From contig JAUPVJ010000061.1 of NCBI GenBank assembly GCA_030917145.1, forward strand, positions 1 through 9,730: a stretch of 9,730 nucleotides of DNA. The letters are read 5' to 3'. Within the stretch, counting starts at the first letter, position 1; each line of letters starts with the position of its first letter. This DNA comes from Patescibacteria group bacterium. GTDB taxonomy: Bacteria; Patescibacteriota; Minisyncoccia; Phycocordibacterales; CAIRYW01. The notes under the pieces were generated by a model, which saw nothing but the letters and a program-made list of their open reading frames with translations, had not been told where the DNA came from and did no database searches. The position numbers and the translations under genes are program-made. Below are positions 1 through 5,739 of the stretch, in pieces.

Positions 1-2
1 AA

Positions 3-65
3 ATTGTAGGCGATTTAGCTAAGCTTATCTTTGAGGACTTAAAATTAAAAGATTTGATTGATTAG
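3..65 (+). CDS. 3' end of an unidentified CDS (partial)
   Basis: The only open plus-strand frame at the window edge runs into a TAG stop and reads IVGDLAKLIFEDLKLKDLID. It is 20 residues long, helical and leucine/lysine-rich, which is too little to assign a family. The stop lies 30 nt before the methyltransferase start, and the methyltransferase promoter fits in that gap, so the two genes may overlap in transcription without being a strict operon. Its reality rests only on reading frame and position. Confidence 0.4.
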   Translation: MVGDLAKLIFEDLKLKDLID

Positions 66-79
66 GGTATTTTCTGGTA

Positions 80-88
80 TGGTATGAT
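80..88 (+). promoter_or_regulatory. Extended -10 promoter of the methyltransferase gene
   Basis: TGGTATGAT matches the extended -10 form TGnTATAAT. It ends 7 nt before the ATG at 96, so transcription should start at or next to the start codon. There is no good -35 at 17 nt; a TTGATT at 54-59 would pair better with the overlapping TATGGT at 78-83. Confidence 0.5.
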
Positions 89-95
89 TTAAAAA

Positions 96-977
96 ATGAA
101 TATAGAAATCACAAAAAAACAAAAAGATTACGAGCTTTTAGACTCTGGTGAAGGTGAAAAGCTGGAGCGGTTTGGGCAGTATGTGCTTAGGCGACCTGAT
201 CCACAGGCTTTGTGGCAAAAGGCTGGAAATCCTCTTTGGGAGGAAGCTGACGCTTTTTTTTCTCGCGACGAAAAGAAGGGGGTTTGGAAATTTAAAAAAG
301 ATGTACCACATTTTTGGAACATAGAGTTTGGAGGGCTCACTTTAAAAATATCCCCAACCGCTTTTAAGCACACAGGTCTTTTTCCAGAACAGCTTTCAAA
401 CTGGAAGTGGATGGAAGAGCAAGTAAAAAAATATAAACTGAAAGAGGGTGAGGAGAAAGAAGTAAAAATTCTTAATCTTTTTGGGTACACAGGAGGGGCG
501 AGTGTTGCTTTAGCGAAAGCGGGTGCAAGTGTGTGCCATGTAGACGCTTCAAAGACTTCTCTTGATTGGGCTCGCGAAAACGCGTTGCTTTCAGGGCTCG
601 ATAAAGAAGCTGTGCGATGGATTTTGGACGACGCTCATGAATTTGTAAAAAGAGAAATCAGACGTGGAAATAAATACGACGGAATCTTGCTTGATCCACC
701 AGCATACGGTCATGGTCCAAAAGGAGAAACTTGGAAAATTGAAGAAGGTTTGTTGGAGCTTATTTCAGATACAAAAAAACTTCTAAGTGATAGTCCTGTT
801 TTTTACCTTTTAAACGGTTACTCTGCGGGATACTCAGCAATCGCGTACGAAAACAACATTTCTGATTTAAAAGAAAAATTTGGAGGTGAATTAGAGAAAG
901 GGGAGCTTGCGATTGAAGAAAACGGTGGGCGACTTTTGCCGTCAGGGATCTTTGCGAGGTGGGGTAATAAAAAATAA
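96..977 (+). CDS. Class I SAM-dependent methyltransferase, RlmI/RlmK-like (COG1092 type)
   Basis: This 293-residue protein is a cytoplasmic S-adenosylmethionine-dependent methyltransferase of the group that includes the rRNA cytosine methyltransferases RlmI and RlmK. The N-terminal part (about 10-40) contains YELLDSGEGEKLERFG and RRPDPQALW. The family-type segment KHTGLFPEQ (91-99) precedes the Rossmann fold: motif I, NLFGYTGGAS, at 127-136; an acidic residue after the next strand (D150); and the catalytic-loop motif DPPAYGHGP at 200-208. No PUA domain precedes the catalytic domain, unlike E. coli RlmI, so the RNA target cannot be transferred by homology. The start is the ATG just after an extended -10 box, with no Shine-Dalgarno. 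The stop codon lies inside the terminator hairpin. The family call is firm; the substrate (rRNA or otherwise) is inferred. Confidence 0.85.
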   Translation: MNIEITKKQKDYELLDSGEGEKLERFGQYVLRRPDPQALWQKAGNPLWEEADAFFSRDEKKGVWKFKKDVPHFWNIEFGGLTLKISPTAFKHTGLFPEQLSNWKWMEEQVKKYKLKEGEEKEVKILNLFGYTGGASVALAKAGASVCHVDASKTSLDWARENALLSGLDKEAVRWILDDAHEFVKREIRRGNKYDGILLDPPAYGHGPKGETWKIEEGLLELISDTKKLLSDSPVFYLLNGYSAGYSAIAYENNISDLKEKFGGELEKGELAIEENGGRLLPSGIFARWGNKK

Positions 978-1001
978 CACTCGAAAGAGTGTTATTTTTT
1001 T
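971..1001. terminator. Bidirectional intrinsic terminator between convergent transcripts
   Basis: A 12-bp stem (971-982 with 987-998) is closed by a GAAA tetraloop and followed by a T-run on the plus strand. The stem includes the methyltransferase TAA. Read on the minus strand it is followed by TTTTTTATT, so it can also end the tRNA-Phe transcript. Confidence 0.85.
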
Positions 1002-1076
1002 GGTGCCGAGGGGCGGACTCGAACCGCCGACCCCATCCTCTTCAGGGACATGCTCTACCAACTGAGCTACCTCGGC
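1001..1076 (-). tRNA. tRNA-Phe (anticodon GAA), CCA encoded
   Basis: The minus strand folds into a complete cloverleaf of 76 nt. Acceptor stem GCCGAGG pairs with CCTCGGC, followed by discriminator A and an encoded CCA. The D arm is GCTC/GAGC. The anticodon stem TGTCC/GGATG has the loop CTGAAGA, giving anticodon GAA. The T arm is GGCGG/CCGCC around TTCGAGT. It begins 8 nt after the stop codon of the small membrane protein, so it is probably processed from a shared transcript and ended by the hairpin at 971-1001. Confidence 0.95.
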
Positions 1077-1084
1077 ATTAAACT

Positions 1085-1360
1085 TTAATTTCCTTGCTTA
1101 AACAGACCTTCGAAAGATGTTGGGAAAGCCTTTACTTTAGCCTCAACCTCTTTGTAGCTCTTATAAGCATTTTTTCCTTCTTCTATGTATGGTTGTAGAA
1201 AATAGAATGCTCCAAAAGCTATACCGGCAAGAATTGCCCAATACAAGAGTTTTACAAAAAAGCCGATCCGAGCCCTCTGTTGGAGGTTTTTTAATATTTT
1301 ATTATTCTCGGTTTCAAGCTCCTTTATTTCTTCGAAATATTCTCGTGTTTCTTCATCCAT
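1085..1360 (-). CDS. Small single-helix membrane protein, N-terminal coiled coil
   Basis: I do not recognise a named family for this 91-residue protein. Residues 1-32 are highly charged with heptad-like spacing (EEIKELETENNKILKNLQQ), suggesting a short coiled coil. Residues 34-57 form one hydrophobic helix, and the C-terminal 34 residues are again charged and amphipathic. This is a bitopic membrane-protein layout. The start follows a reasonable promoter (TTGAGT, 16 nt, TATAGT). The gene ends 8 nt before tRNA-Phe and is probably its transcriptional carrier. It diverges from the orphan ORF at 1452. Being real is supported by composition, promoter and position; the function is unknown. Confidence 0.7.
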   Translation of the reverse strand: MDEETREYFEEIKELETENNKILKNLQQRARIGFFVKLLYWAILAGIAFGAFYFLQPYIEEGKNAYKSYKEVEAKVKAFPTSFEGLFKQGN

Positions 1361-1377
1361 AATTAAGGAACATAAAT

Positions 1378-1405
1378 ACTATATCAAAAGCCGGCTAAAA
1401 CTCAA
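1378..1405 (-). promoter_or_regulatory. Promoter of the small membrane protein and tRNA-Phe
   Basis: On the minus strand TTGAGT (1400-1405) is separated by 16 nt from TATAGT (1378-1383). The expected start leaves a leader of about 10 nt before the ATG at 1360. Confidence 0.55.
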
Positions 1406-1412
1406 AGTATGC

Positions 1413-1441
1413 TTGCTTTTTTAAACAATGTGTGCTATAAT
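1413..1441 (+). promoter_or_regulatory. Promoter of the orphan membrane ORF at 1452
   Basis: TTGCTT (1413-1418), a 17-nt spacer and a perfect TATAAT (1436-1441) preceded by TG form a strong extended -10 promoter. The ATG is 10 nt downstream, so the leader is only about 3-4 nt. Confidence 0.75.
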
Positions 1442-1451
1442 TTAAAACAGT

Positions 1452-1697
1452 ATGAAGAAACCTACGCACGACGATATGGTGGCGATTGCTTATGCCATCT
1501 CAACCCTTGGTTTTGGCCTTTCAATGATCTGGTTCTGCCAGGTCGCGATGACCAAATTTAATCTTGGGATCTGGGATTGGGTTAAAGTCGCTAGCCCTCT
1601 CGTTGGATCTATCTTGGTTGGTGGGTCCCTGATCTTTCGGTCGAGTCGGAGATGTGACATCTCCCTCCCGATTATCTTTGGTCCCGGCGTCCTCTAG
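1452..1697 (+). CDS. Orphan small two-helix membrane protein
   Basis: This 81-residue protein has two predicted membrane segments (about 9-33 and 45-63), separated by a short loop with tryptophans (IWDWVK), and a basic stretch RSSRR after the second helix. No family is recognised. It is a self-contained cassette: a near-consensus promoter upstream and a strong hairpin terminator downstream. GC content is about 50% by hand count, clearly above the flanking genes, suggesting different origin or selection. The coding strand contains a near-perfect palindrome (GGAGATGT/ACATCTCC) around 1649-1665. The start is the first ATG after the promoter, with no Shine-Dalgarno. The product is uncertain, but the transcription signals make an expressed unit likely. 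Confidence 0.6.
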   Translation: MKKPTHDDMVAIAYAISTLGFGLSMIWFCQVAMTKFNLGIWDWVKVASPLVGSILVGGSLIFRSSRRCDISLPIIFGPGVL

Positions 1698-1719
1698 GAG
1701 GAAGTCAGGATTTGAAATA

Positions 1720-1754
1720 GGCCGGTTCGCTTGCGAACCGGCCTTTCTCTTTTC
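1720..1754 (+). terminator. Intrinsic terminator of the orphan membrane ORF
   Basis: GGCCGGTTCGC (1720-1730) pairs with GCGAACCGGCC (1733-1743) in a very stable GC-rich hairpin, followed by TTTCTCTTTTC. In the opposite direction only TATTT follows, so it would be a weaker stop for the convergent hsp20 transcript. Confidence 0.8.
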
Positions 1755-1760
1755 TATATT

Positions 1761-2216
1761 TTAAATTGATTTAACTTTGAGTTTTGTTTGTCTTTCTTTG
1801 TCTACTTTTGGAAGTCGGATTGTGAGTAATCCTTGGCTTTCAGTTGCTTCCGCAAGGTTGATGTCTACTTCCTGGGGTAAAGTAATCGATCTTGAAAAAG
1901 ATCCCCAGTAAAGTTCTTTATGAAAATATTCGTGGTTGTCGAAAGATTCTTCAACCTCACGCTTTCCTTTGATTGTGATCATGTCTCGTCGCAGTTCTAC
2001 TTCGAGATTTTCTTTTTTTACACCAGCTACCATTGTTTTAATAATGATCGCGCTACGAGTCTCATAGAGGTCTACAGTGAGCTCTCCGTCACCAGTCGCT
2101 TCGTCGTCTATCCAGTGTTTTGTTTCCCCAGGAGCAATTTCGTCAGAAACTTCTTCCTCGTATACGTCTTCTGGTGCAAGTGCGTTTTTTAATTTGCTAA
2201 AGAAAGATTTTTTCAT
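1761..2216 (-). CDS. hsp20: Hsp20/alpha-crystallin family small heat-shock protein
   Basis: This is an ATP-independent cytoplasmic holdase chaperone of 151 residues. The acidic N-terminal tail (1-43) is followed by the alpha-crystallin domain (about 44-137), with the family pattern ELYWGSFSRSITLP (101-114) and the signature GLLTIRLPK at 129-137. The short basic C-terminal tail could supply the oligomerisation contact. The ATG abuts the inverted-repeat element at 2217-2320, and no Shine-Dalgarno or convincing -10 box lies next to it. Without the element the start would overlap the prsW stop as ATGA, so the gene was probably translationally coupled to prsW. How it is expressed now is unclear: read-through from prsW or a promoter inside the element. 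Identity is firm. Confidence 0.93.
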   Translation of the reverse strand: MKKSFFSKLKNALAPEDVYEEEVSDEIAPGETKHWIDDEATGDGELTVDLYETRSAIIIKTMVAGVKKENLEVELRRDMITIKGKREVEESFDNHEYFHKELYWGSFSRSITLPQEVDINLAEATESQGLLTIRLPKVDKERQTKLKVKSI

Positions 2217-2320
2217 CCCGTTAGAAAAAAGTTAATAATTGCTTGATAATTTTGTTTTTATTTAAATAATGCATTTTGTGTGTTTTTTAGAAAATCCTGA
2301 TTAAAATTTTTCTAACGGGA
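2217..2320. mobile_element. Miniature inverted-repeat element, copy 1, between prsW and hsp20
   Basis: This is a non-coding, AT-rich 104-bp segment. Its left end CCCGTTAGAAAAA (2217-2229) is the exact inverse of TTTTTCTAACGGG (2307-2319). It is flanked by the 5-bp direct repeats TTCAT (2212-2216 and 2321-2325). Deleting the element and one repeat joins the prsW stop and the hsp20 start as ATGA. The exact terminal base is uncertain because the T at 2216 and A at 2320 also pair. It has no transposase, so it would depend on one in trans. If transcribed, the two arms would form a stem reaching the hsp20 start codon. Confidence 0.72.
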
Positions 2321-2321
2321 T

Positions 2322-3011
2322 TCATGAATAAATTTTTTTTATTCTTTTAATTTTTTCAAGTATCACGATCACAGCAATGAGTCCGATCCAGACTCCGGAG
2401 AAAATAAAAAAAATGCTGTACTCACTTTTTATTATAAAGTTATTGAACGCTGTATGCAATAGCGCAGAAACAAGAAAAGAAAATAACAAAACTACTTTTT
2501 TAGTTATTGGTTTTTTATAAAACGCAAAACCTATTCCAATTGCGATGATTACAGAACAAATGATATGTAAAAGTGACGCACCAATGAATCGAAGATTGAT
2601 TGTTGCAAGCCCTGTAGCAAAATCTCCATTTGAAAATGGTTTTAGTAAAAAAAGAGTATTTTCAATTGCGGAAAATCCAAGAGCTGAGGAAAGTAGGTAG
2701 ATCATCGCATCTATCGGCTCGTCGTTGAAGCGTGTGCGCAGGGCCACAAAGTAGGCCGCTAAGAGTTTTACAGCTTCTTCTGTCGATGCCCAAGCAAAAA
2801 GTGCTAGTAAACTGTAATGGGGAAGAATTTCGTTGAAAAGGTGCTCTATCGGAAGCGCTACGAAGACACTTGCTCCTCCAAGTAGAAAAGAACCTACAAT
2901 TAATTTTCTTGGTTCTTGGTGTCGATCTTCTTTTAGCCAAAAGTTTAGCCAAAGTACAGCAGGGAGAATTCCTCCTAAAAGTGCATAAATTAAAATTTCA
3001 TGATCAATCAT
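2322..3011 (-). CDS. prsW: PrsW family intramembrane metalloprotease-like protein
   Basis: This is a polytopic membrane protein of 229 residues in the PrsW family, whose best-known member cleaves the anti-sigma factor RsiW in Bacillus. All four family motifs are visible: STEEAVK (76-82, the EExxK motif); DAMIY followed by GFSAIEN (101-118); a histidine in a membrane helix (H149); and HTAFN (186-190). About seven or eight hydrophobic segments are present. A short basic/acidic loop EDRHQEPRK (28-36) is typical of the family. It lies downstream of valS and upstream of hsp20, suggesting a membrane-stress or quality-control role, but the substrate is unknown. The start follows a perfect TATAAT by 7 nt. 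The stop TGA lies within the direct repeat of copy 1. Confidence 0.88.
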   Translation of the reverse strand: MIDHEILIYALLGGILPAVLWLNFWLKEDRHQEPRKLIVGSFLLGGASVFVALPIEHLFNEILPHYSLLALFAWASTEEAVKLLAAYFVALRTRFNDEPIDAMIYLLSSALGFSAIENTLFLLKPFSNGDFATGLATINLRFIGASLLHIICSVIIAIGIGFAFYKKPITKKVVLLFSFLVSALLHTAFNNFIIKSEYSIFFIFSGVWIGLIAVIVILEKIKRIKKIYS

Positions 3012-3018
3012 TTAAAAC

Positions 3019-3024
3019 ATTATA
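3019..3024 (-). promoter_or_regulatory. -10 box of prsW, abutting inverted-repeat element copy 2
   Basis: The minus strand reads TATAAT ending 7 nt before the prsW ATG, predicting a leaderless transcript. Five of its six bases are the TATAA direct repeat of the element, so everything upstream of the -10 box now comes from the element. No good -35 is seen at the right distance. Confidence 0.55.
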
Positions 3025-3128
3025 CCCCGTTAGAGAAAAAAGAAATATGTGAATATGGAGAAAAAACACAACGTTTATTTAATTTATGGATAAATATTGT
3101 TTGCTTGTGAAAAATTTCTCTAACGGGG
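3025..3128. mobile_element. Miniature inverted-repeat element, copy 2, between valS and prsW
   Basis: This is a non-coding 104-bp segment with perfect 14-bp ends: CCCCGTTAGAGAAA (3025-3038) and TTTCTCTAACGGGG (3115-3128). The flanking 5-bp direct repeats are TTATA (3020-3024 and 3129-3133). Length and end sequence match copy 1. Reversed, its interior shares TTAAATAA at the same distance from the end as in copy 1, and GTGTTTTTT a few bases off, suggesting two diverged copies in opposite orientations. No ORF of useful length is present. Confidence 0.72.
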
Positions 3129-3142
3129 TTATAACCCTTGGG

Positions 3143-3177
3143 GTGATAAGTTTAAAGTGATAAATGATAAGAAAATT
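3143..3177. repeat. Heptamer (7-bp period) array downstream of valS
   Basis: Five consecutive 7-bp units follow the consensus GTGATAA: two exact copies (3143-3149, 3157-3163), one ATGATAA (3164-3170), and two degenerate units (3150-3156, 3171-3177). It fills most of the gap between element copy 2 and the valS stop codon. No valS terminator is visible in this gap. Confidence 0.5.
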
Positions 3178-3178
3178 C

Positions 3179-5326
3179 TTAAATTTTTGGCCACTTTTCC
3201 ACTATGAGTAGTTTTTTCTTTCCAAGAGTCTGCCAAATTTCCTCTGTGATAAAAGGCATAAAAGGGTGTAGAACAGTCAGGATATTTTCTAAAGATTGTA
3301 GTAAAAATTGTTTACGAGATTTTTTTTCTTCATCTGTTCCTTTTTCAAAGACTATTTTACTTTCCTCGAGTATTTGGTCAGCAAGCCTGTGCCATGTATA
3401 AGAATAGATCTTTTCAGAAGCAGTGTGGAACATGTAGCTTTCTATTTCTTTGGTAATTTCTTTGATAAATTCTTCCTGTTCCTTTTTGAGATCAAGGTCT
3501 TTATCAGAAAAAGAACTATGATTTTTATCAATGGTTTCATCTTTTGTGTTTTCAAGTACAAATCTAGTAATGTTCCAAAGTTTGTTTGCAAAATGTTTGT
3601 AACCTTTGATTTTGTCTTTTACAAGTGAAAGGTCACCCCCAGGAGCGTTGGAAACTATGAGTCCCATTCGTAGTGCATCTGCTCCAAATTCGTCTGCAAT
3701 TTCAATTGGACTTACTACGTTTCCTTTCGATTTACTCATTTTTTGTCCCTTCGCGTCATTTACCATACCGTTTAGGTAAACTTTTTCAAACGGAATTTCT
3801 TTTCTTAAATACAAACTAAAAATTACCATTCGAGGAATCCATTTAAAGATCAAATCACGCCCAGTCTGCATGACAGTCGTTGGGTGGTAATCCGCAAGAT
3901 ATTTTTCATTCGGGTAGCCAAGAGCAAGTAGTGTCCACTGACCTGAAGAAAACCAAGTGTCAAAAGTGTCGGTATCTTTTCGCAAACTTCCTTTGCATTT
4001 TTCACATTCTGTTATCTTGTCTTCCAAATCAGAAAATCCAATTTTACATGTATCACAGATTTTTGCCGGAATCGGAATTCCCCAGATGATTTGTCGAGAA
4101 ATGTTCCAGTCGATTGTGTTTTCCATCCAAAAGCGGAAAATTTTCTCAAAATTTTGTGGGATAAATTCTATTTTTCCTTCGTTTACCGCTTGAAGCGCAA
4201 GGTCGGCAAGCGGGCGCATTTTTACAAACCATTGATCTTTGATCTGAGGCTCGATCGTAGTTTCGCATTTGTAACAAACTTTTATGTTGTGTACGTAGTC
4301 TTCGTCGATTTTTTCTAAAAGGCCTTTTTCTTTTAATTTTTCTACGATCAAAGGTCGAGCTTTTGAAATATGAAGTCCTGCAAATTCTCCAGCAATTGGT
4401 AAAAGTTTTCCTTTGAAGTCTATAATCTGCTCTTTAGGAAGATTGTGACGCTCTGCGATTTCAAAGTCGACAGCGTCGTGCCAAGGAGTGATTGTCATTA
4501 CTCCTGTACCAAATTCCATGTCCACAGATTCGTCTTTGATGATCGTTGCTTCTATTTGTCCGTTGATCCACTCTACAGTTAGTTTGTCGCCGTGTTTGTA
4601 GTTTGCGTAGCGTTCGTCCTTTGGGTGCATTACTACGTATTTGTCTCCAAATTTTGTTTCAGGTCTTGAAGTTCCGATTGTGAATGGTCCGTATTTGAAA
4701 TAGTAAAAAGGTTCTTTTTTTTCTTTAAATTCAGTTTCAACTTCAGAAAGGGAAGTTTGGTGTCGTGAACACCAGTTTACAATTCTTTCTCCACGGTAAA
4801 TCAAACCGTCTTTAAACATTTTGTCGAAAGTTTCTTGAACAGTTTTTACGACTGTTGGATCAAGTGTAAATTTTTCTTTTTCCCAATCACAACTAGCACC
4901 AAGACGTCTCACATCGTCTTCCATGTGTTTTTTGTTTTCGATCGTAAAATCGTAAATTTCTTTGTACAGATCTTTTGGATCCATCTCAAATCGTGACCGC
5001 CCTTCTTTCTCAAGTTTTTTCTCGTAAACAATTTGAGTTTCAAAACCAGCGTGGTCAGCTCCAGGAACCCAAAGAGATTTTTTTCCTTGCATTCGGTTAA
5101 AGCGGGTCGTGATGTCTCCTAGAGTGATCACTAGACCGTGCCCTGCGTGAAGACGACCGTTTGCGTTTGGTGGAGGCATGATGAGGGAAAAACTTTCGGC
5201 GTCTTTGTCTGTGACTCCTTTTTCTATACAAATATCAGGGTTAAAAAAACCACTCTCCTCCCAGAGTTTGTAGATTCTACTTTCGGTTTCTGTTGGGTTG
5301 TAGGGTTTTAGGAATTTGTCATCCAT
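3179..5326 (-). CDS. valS: Valyl-tRNA synthetase (compact form)
   Basis: This class Ia synthetase charges tRNA-Val with valine in the cytoplasm and edits mischarged threonine. The catalytic Rossmann fold carries PPPNANGRLHAGHG (HIGH motif as HAGH at 60-63) and GQKMSKSKGN (KMSKS at 529-533). The CP1 editing domain spans roughly 200-345, with TSRPETKFGD (219-228) and TGVMTITPWHD (274-284). Cysteine pairs C351/C354, C424/C427 and C441/C444 are likely zinc ligands; DTWFSSGQW (456-464) is the family segment. An anticodon-binding domain follows to the end (PFMPFITEEIWQTLG). At 715 residues it lacks the C-terminal coiled-coil tRNA-binding domain of the roughly 900-residue bacterial enzymes. The start is the only ATG, 6 nt after a near-consensus promoter. 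Confidence 0.96.
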   Translation of the reverse strand: MDDKFLKPYNPTETESRIYKLWEESGFFNPDICIEKGVTDKDAESFSLIMPPPNANGRLHAGHGLVITLGDITTRFNRMQGKKSLWVPGADHAGFETQIVYEKKLEKEGRSRFEMDPKDLYKEIYDFTIENKKHMEDDVRRLGASCDWEKEKFTLDPTVVKTVQETFDKMFKDGLIYRGERIVNWCSRHQTSLSEVETEFKEKKEPFYYFKYGPFTIGTSRPETKFGDKYVVMHPKDERYANYKHGDKLTVEWINGQIEATIIKDESVDMEFGTGVMTITPWHDAVDFEIAERHNLPKEQIIDFKGKLLPIAGEFAGLHISKARPLIVEKLKEKGLLEKIDEDYVHNIKVCYKCETTIEPQIKDQWFVKMRPLADLALQAVNEGKIEFIPQNFEKIFRFWMENTIDWNISRQIIWGIPIPAKICDTCKIGFSDLEDKITECEKCKGSLRKDTDTFDTWFSSGQWTLLALGYPNEKYLADYHPTTVMQTGRDLIFKWIPRMVIFSLYLRKEIPFEKVYLNGMVNDAKGQKMSKSKGNVVSPIEIADEFGADALRMGLIVSNAPGGDLSLVKDKIKGYKHFANKLWNITRFVLENTKDETIDKNHSSFSDKDLDLKKEQEEFIKEITKEIESYMFHTASEKIYSYTWHRLADQILEESKIVFEKGTDEEKKSRKQFLLQSLENILTVLHPFMPFITEEIWQTLGKKKLLIVEKWPKI

Positions 5327-5332
5327 TGCGAA

Positions 5333-5361
5333 AATATAGCATTTTTCTTCACTTTTTTCAA
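5333..5361 (-). promoter_or_regulatory. valS promoter, predicting a leaderless mRNA
   Basis: On the minus strand TTGAAA (5356-5361), a 17-nt spacer and TATATT (5333-5338), the latter preceded by TGC, form a strong extended -10 promoter. Only 6 nt separate the -10 box from the valS ATG. Confidence 0.8.
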
Positions 5362-5405
5362 AAAATGGGTATGATGACGAAGGTTTAGAAAACTCGTATA
5401 AATTT

Positions 5406-5687
5406 ATGAACTTTATAACTTATTCTTTGGACCCTGAAATTCAATTGGTCTCTGATCTTCCTGCCGGGGCTGTTTTTAAAGTCACAGCAGATTGTGCTCT
5501 GGAGTTGTCTCTAGGTTGGCGTTCACTGAAACCCGATGATATCCGAAGGATGAACTTTCTGAAAATGGAAGGGTCTCCCAATAGCTATCCTGTTGGAGCT
5601 ATTGATTTGGCAACAGGACAACAATATGGTTTTGGTGAGGGTATGTATAGGGTGCAACGAGTACGTTCTGGACAGGTTGGTTGTTAG
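5406..5687 (+). CDS. Orphan small soluble protein
   Basis: I do not recognise this 93-residue protein. It has no membrane segment or signal peptide. It looks like a small mixed alpha/beta domain, with a glycine-rich C-terminal half (GAIDLATGQQYGFGEGMYRVQRV) and cysteines at positions 30 and 93. It stands alone between divergent valS and convergent tsaD and ends in a strong hairpin terminator, so it is a single-gene unit. GC content is slightly above its neighbours. A weak TATGAT at 5370-5375 with TTCACT at 5348-5353 may be its promoter, leaving a leader of about 24 nt without a Shine-Dalgarno. A TATAAA directly before the ATG is too close to serve that start. Reality is supported by the terminator and codon pattern. 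Confidence 0.6.
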   Translation: MNFITYSLDPEIQLVSDLPAGAVFKVTADCALELSLGWRSLKPDDIRRMNFLKMEGSPNSYPVGAIDLATGQQYGFGEGMYRVQRVRSGQVGC

Positions 5688-5700
5688 CAAACTTGAGAGA

Positions 5701-5730
5701 CGCGAAGTTTAAACTTCGCGCTATTTTTTT
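5701..5730 (+). terminator. Intrinsic terminator of the 5406 ORF
   Basis: Positions 5701-5720 form a perfect 20-bp palindrome (CGCGAAGTTT and its inverse), followed by CTATTTTTTT. On the minus strand no T-run follows, so it does not obviously serve tsaD. Confidence 0.85.
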
Positions 5731-5739
5731 ACTAAAATT

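Noticed and set aside
1696..1719. AGGAGG-like sequence overlapping the stop of the 1452 gene
   Set aside because: No ORF longer than two codons follows it before the terminator; probably chance.
2217..2320. CIRCE/HrcA operator upstream of hsp20
   Set aside because: The inverted repeat has the wrong sequence and spacing (13-bp arms 77 nt apart rather than 9-bp arms 9 nt apart).
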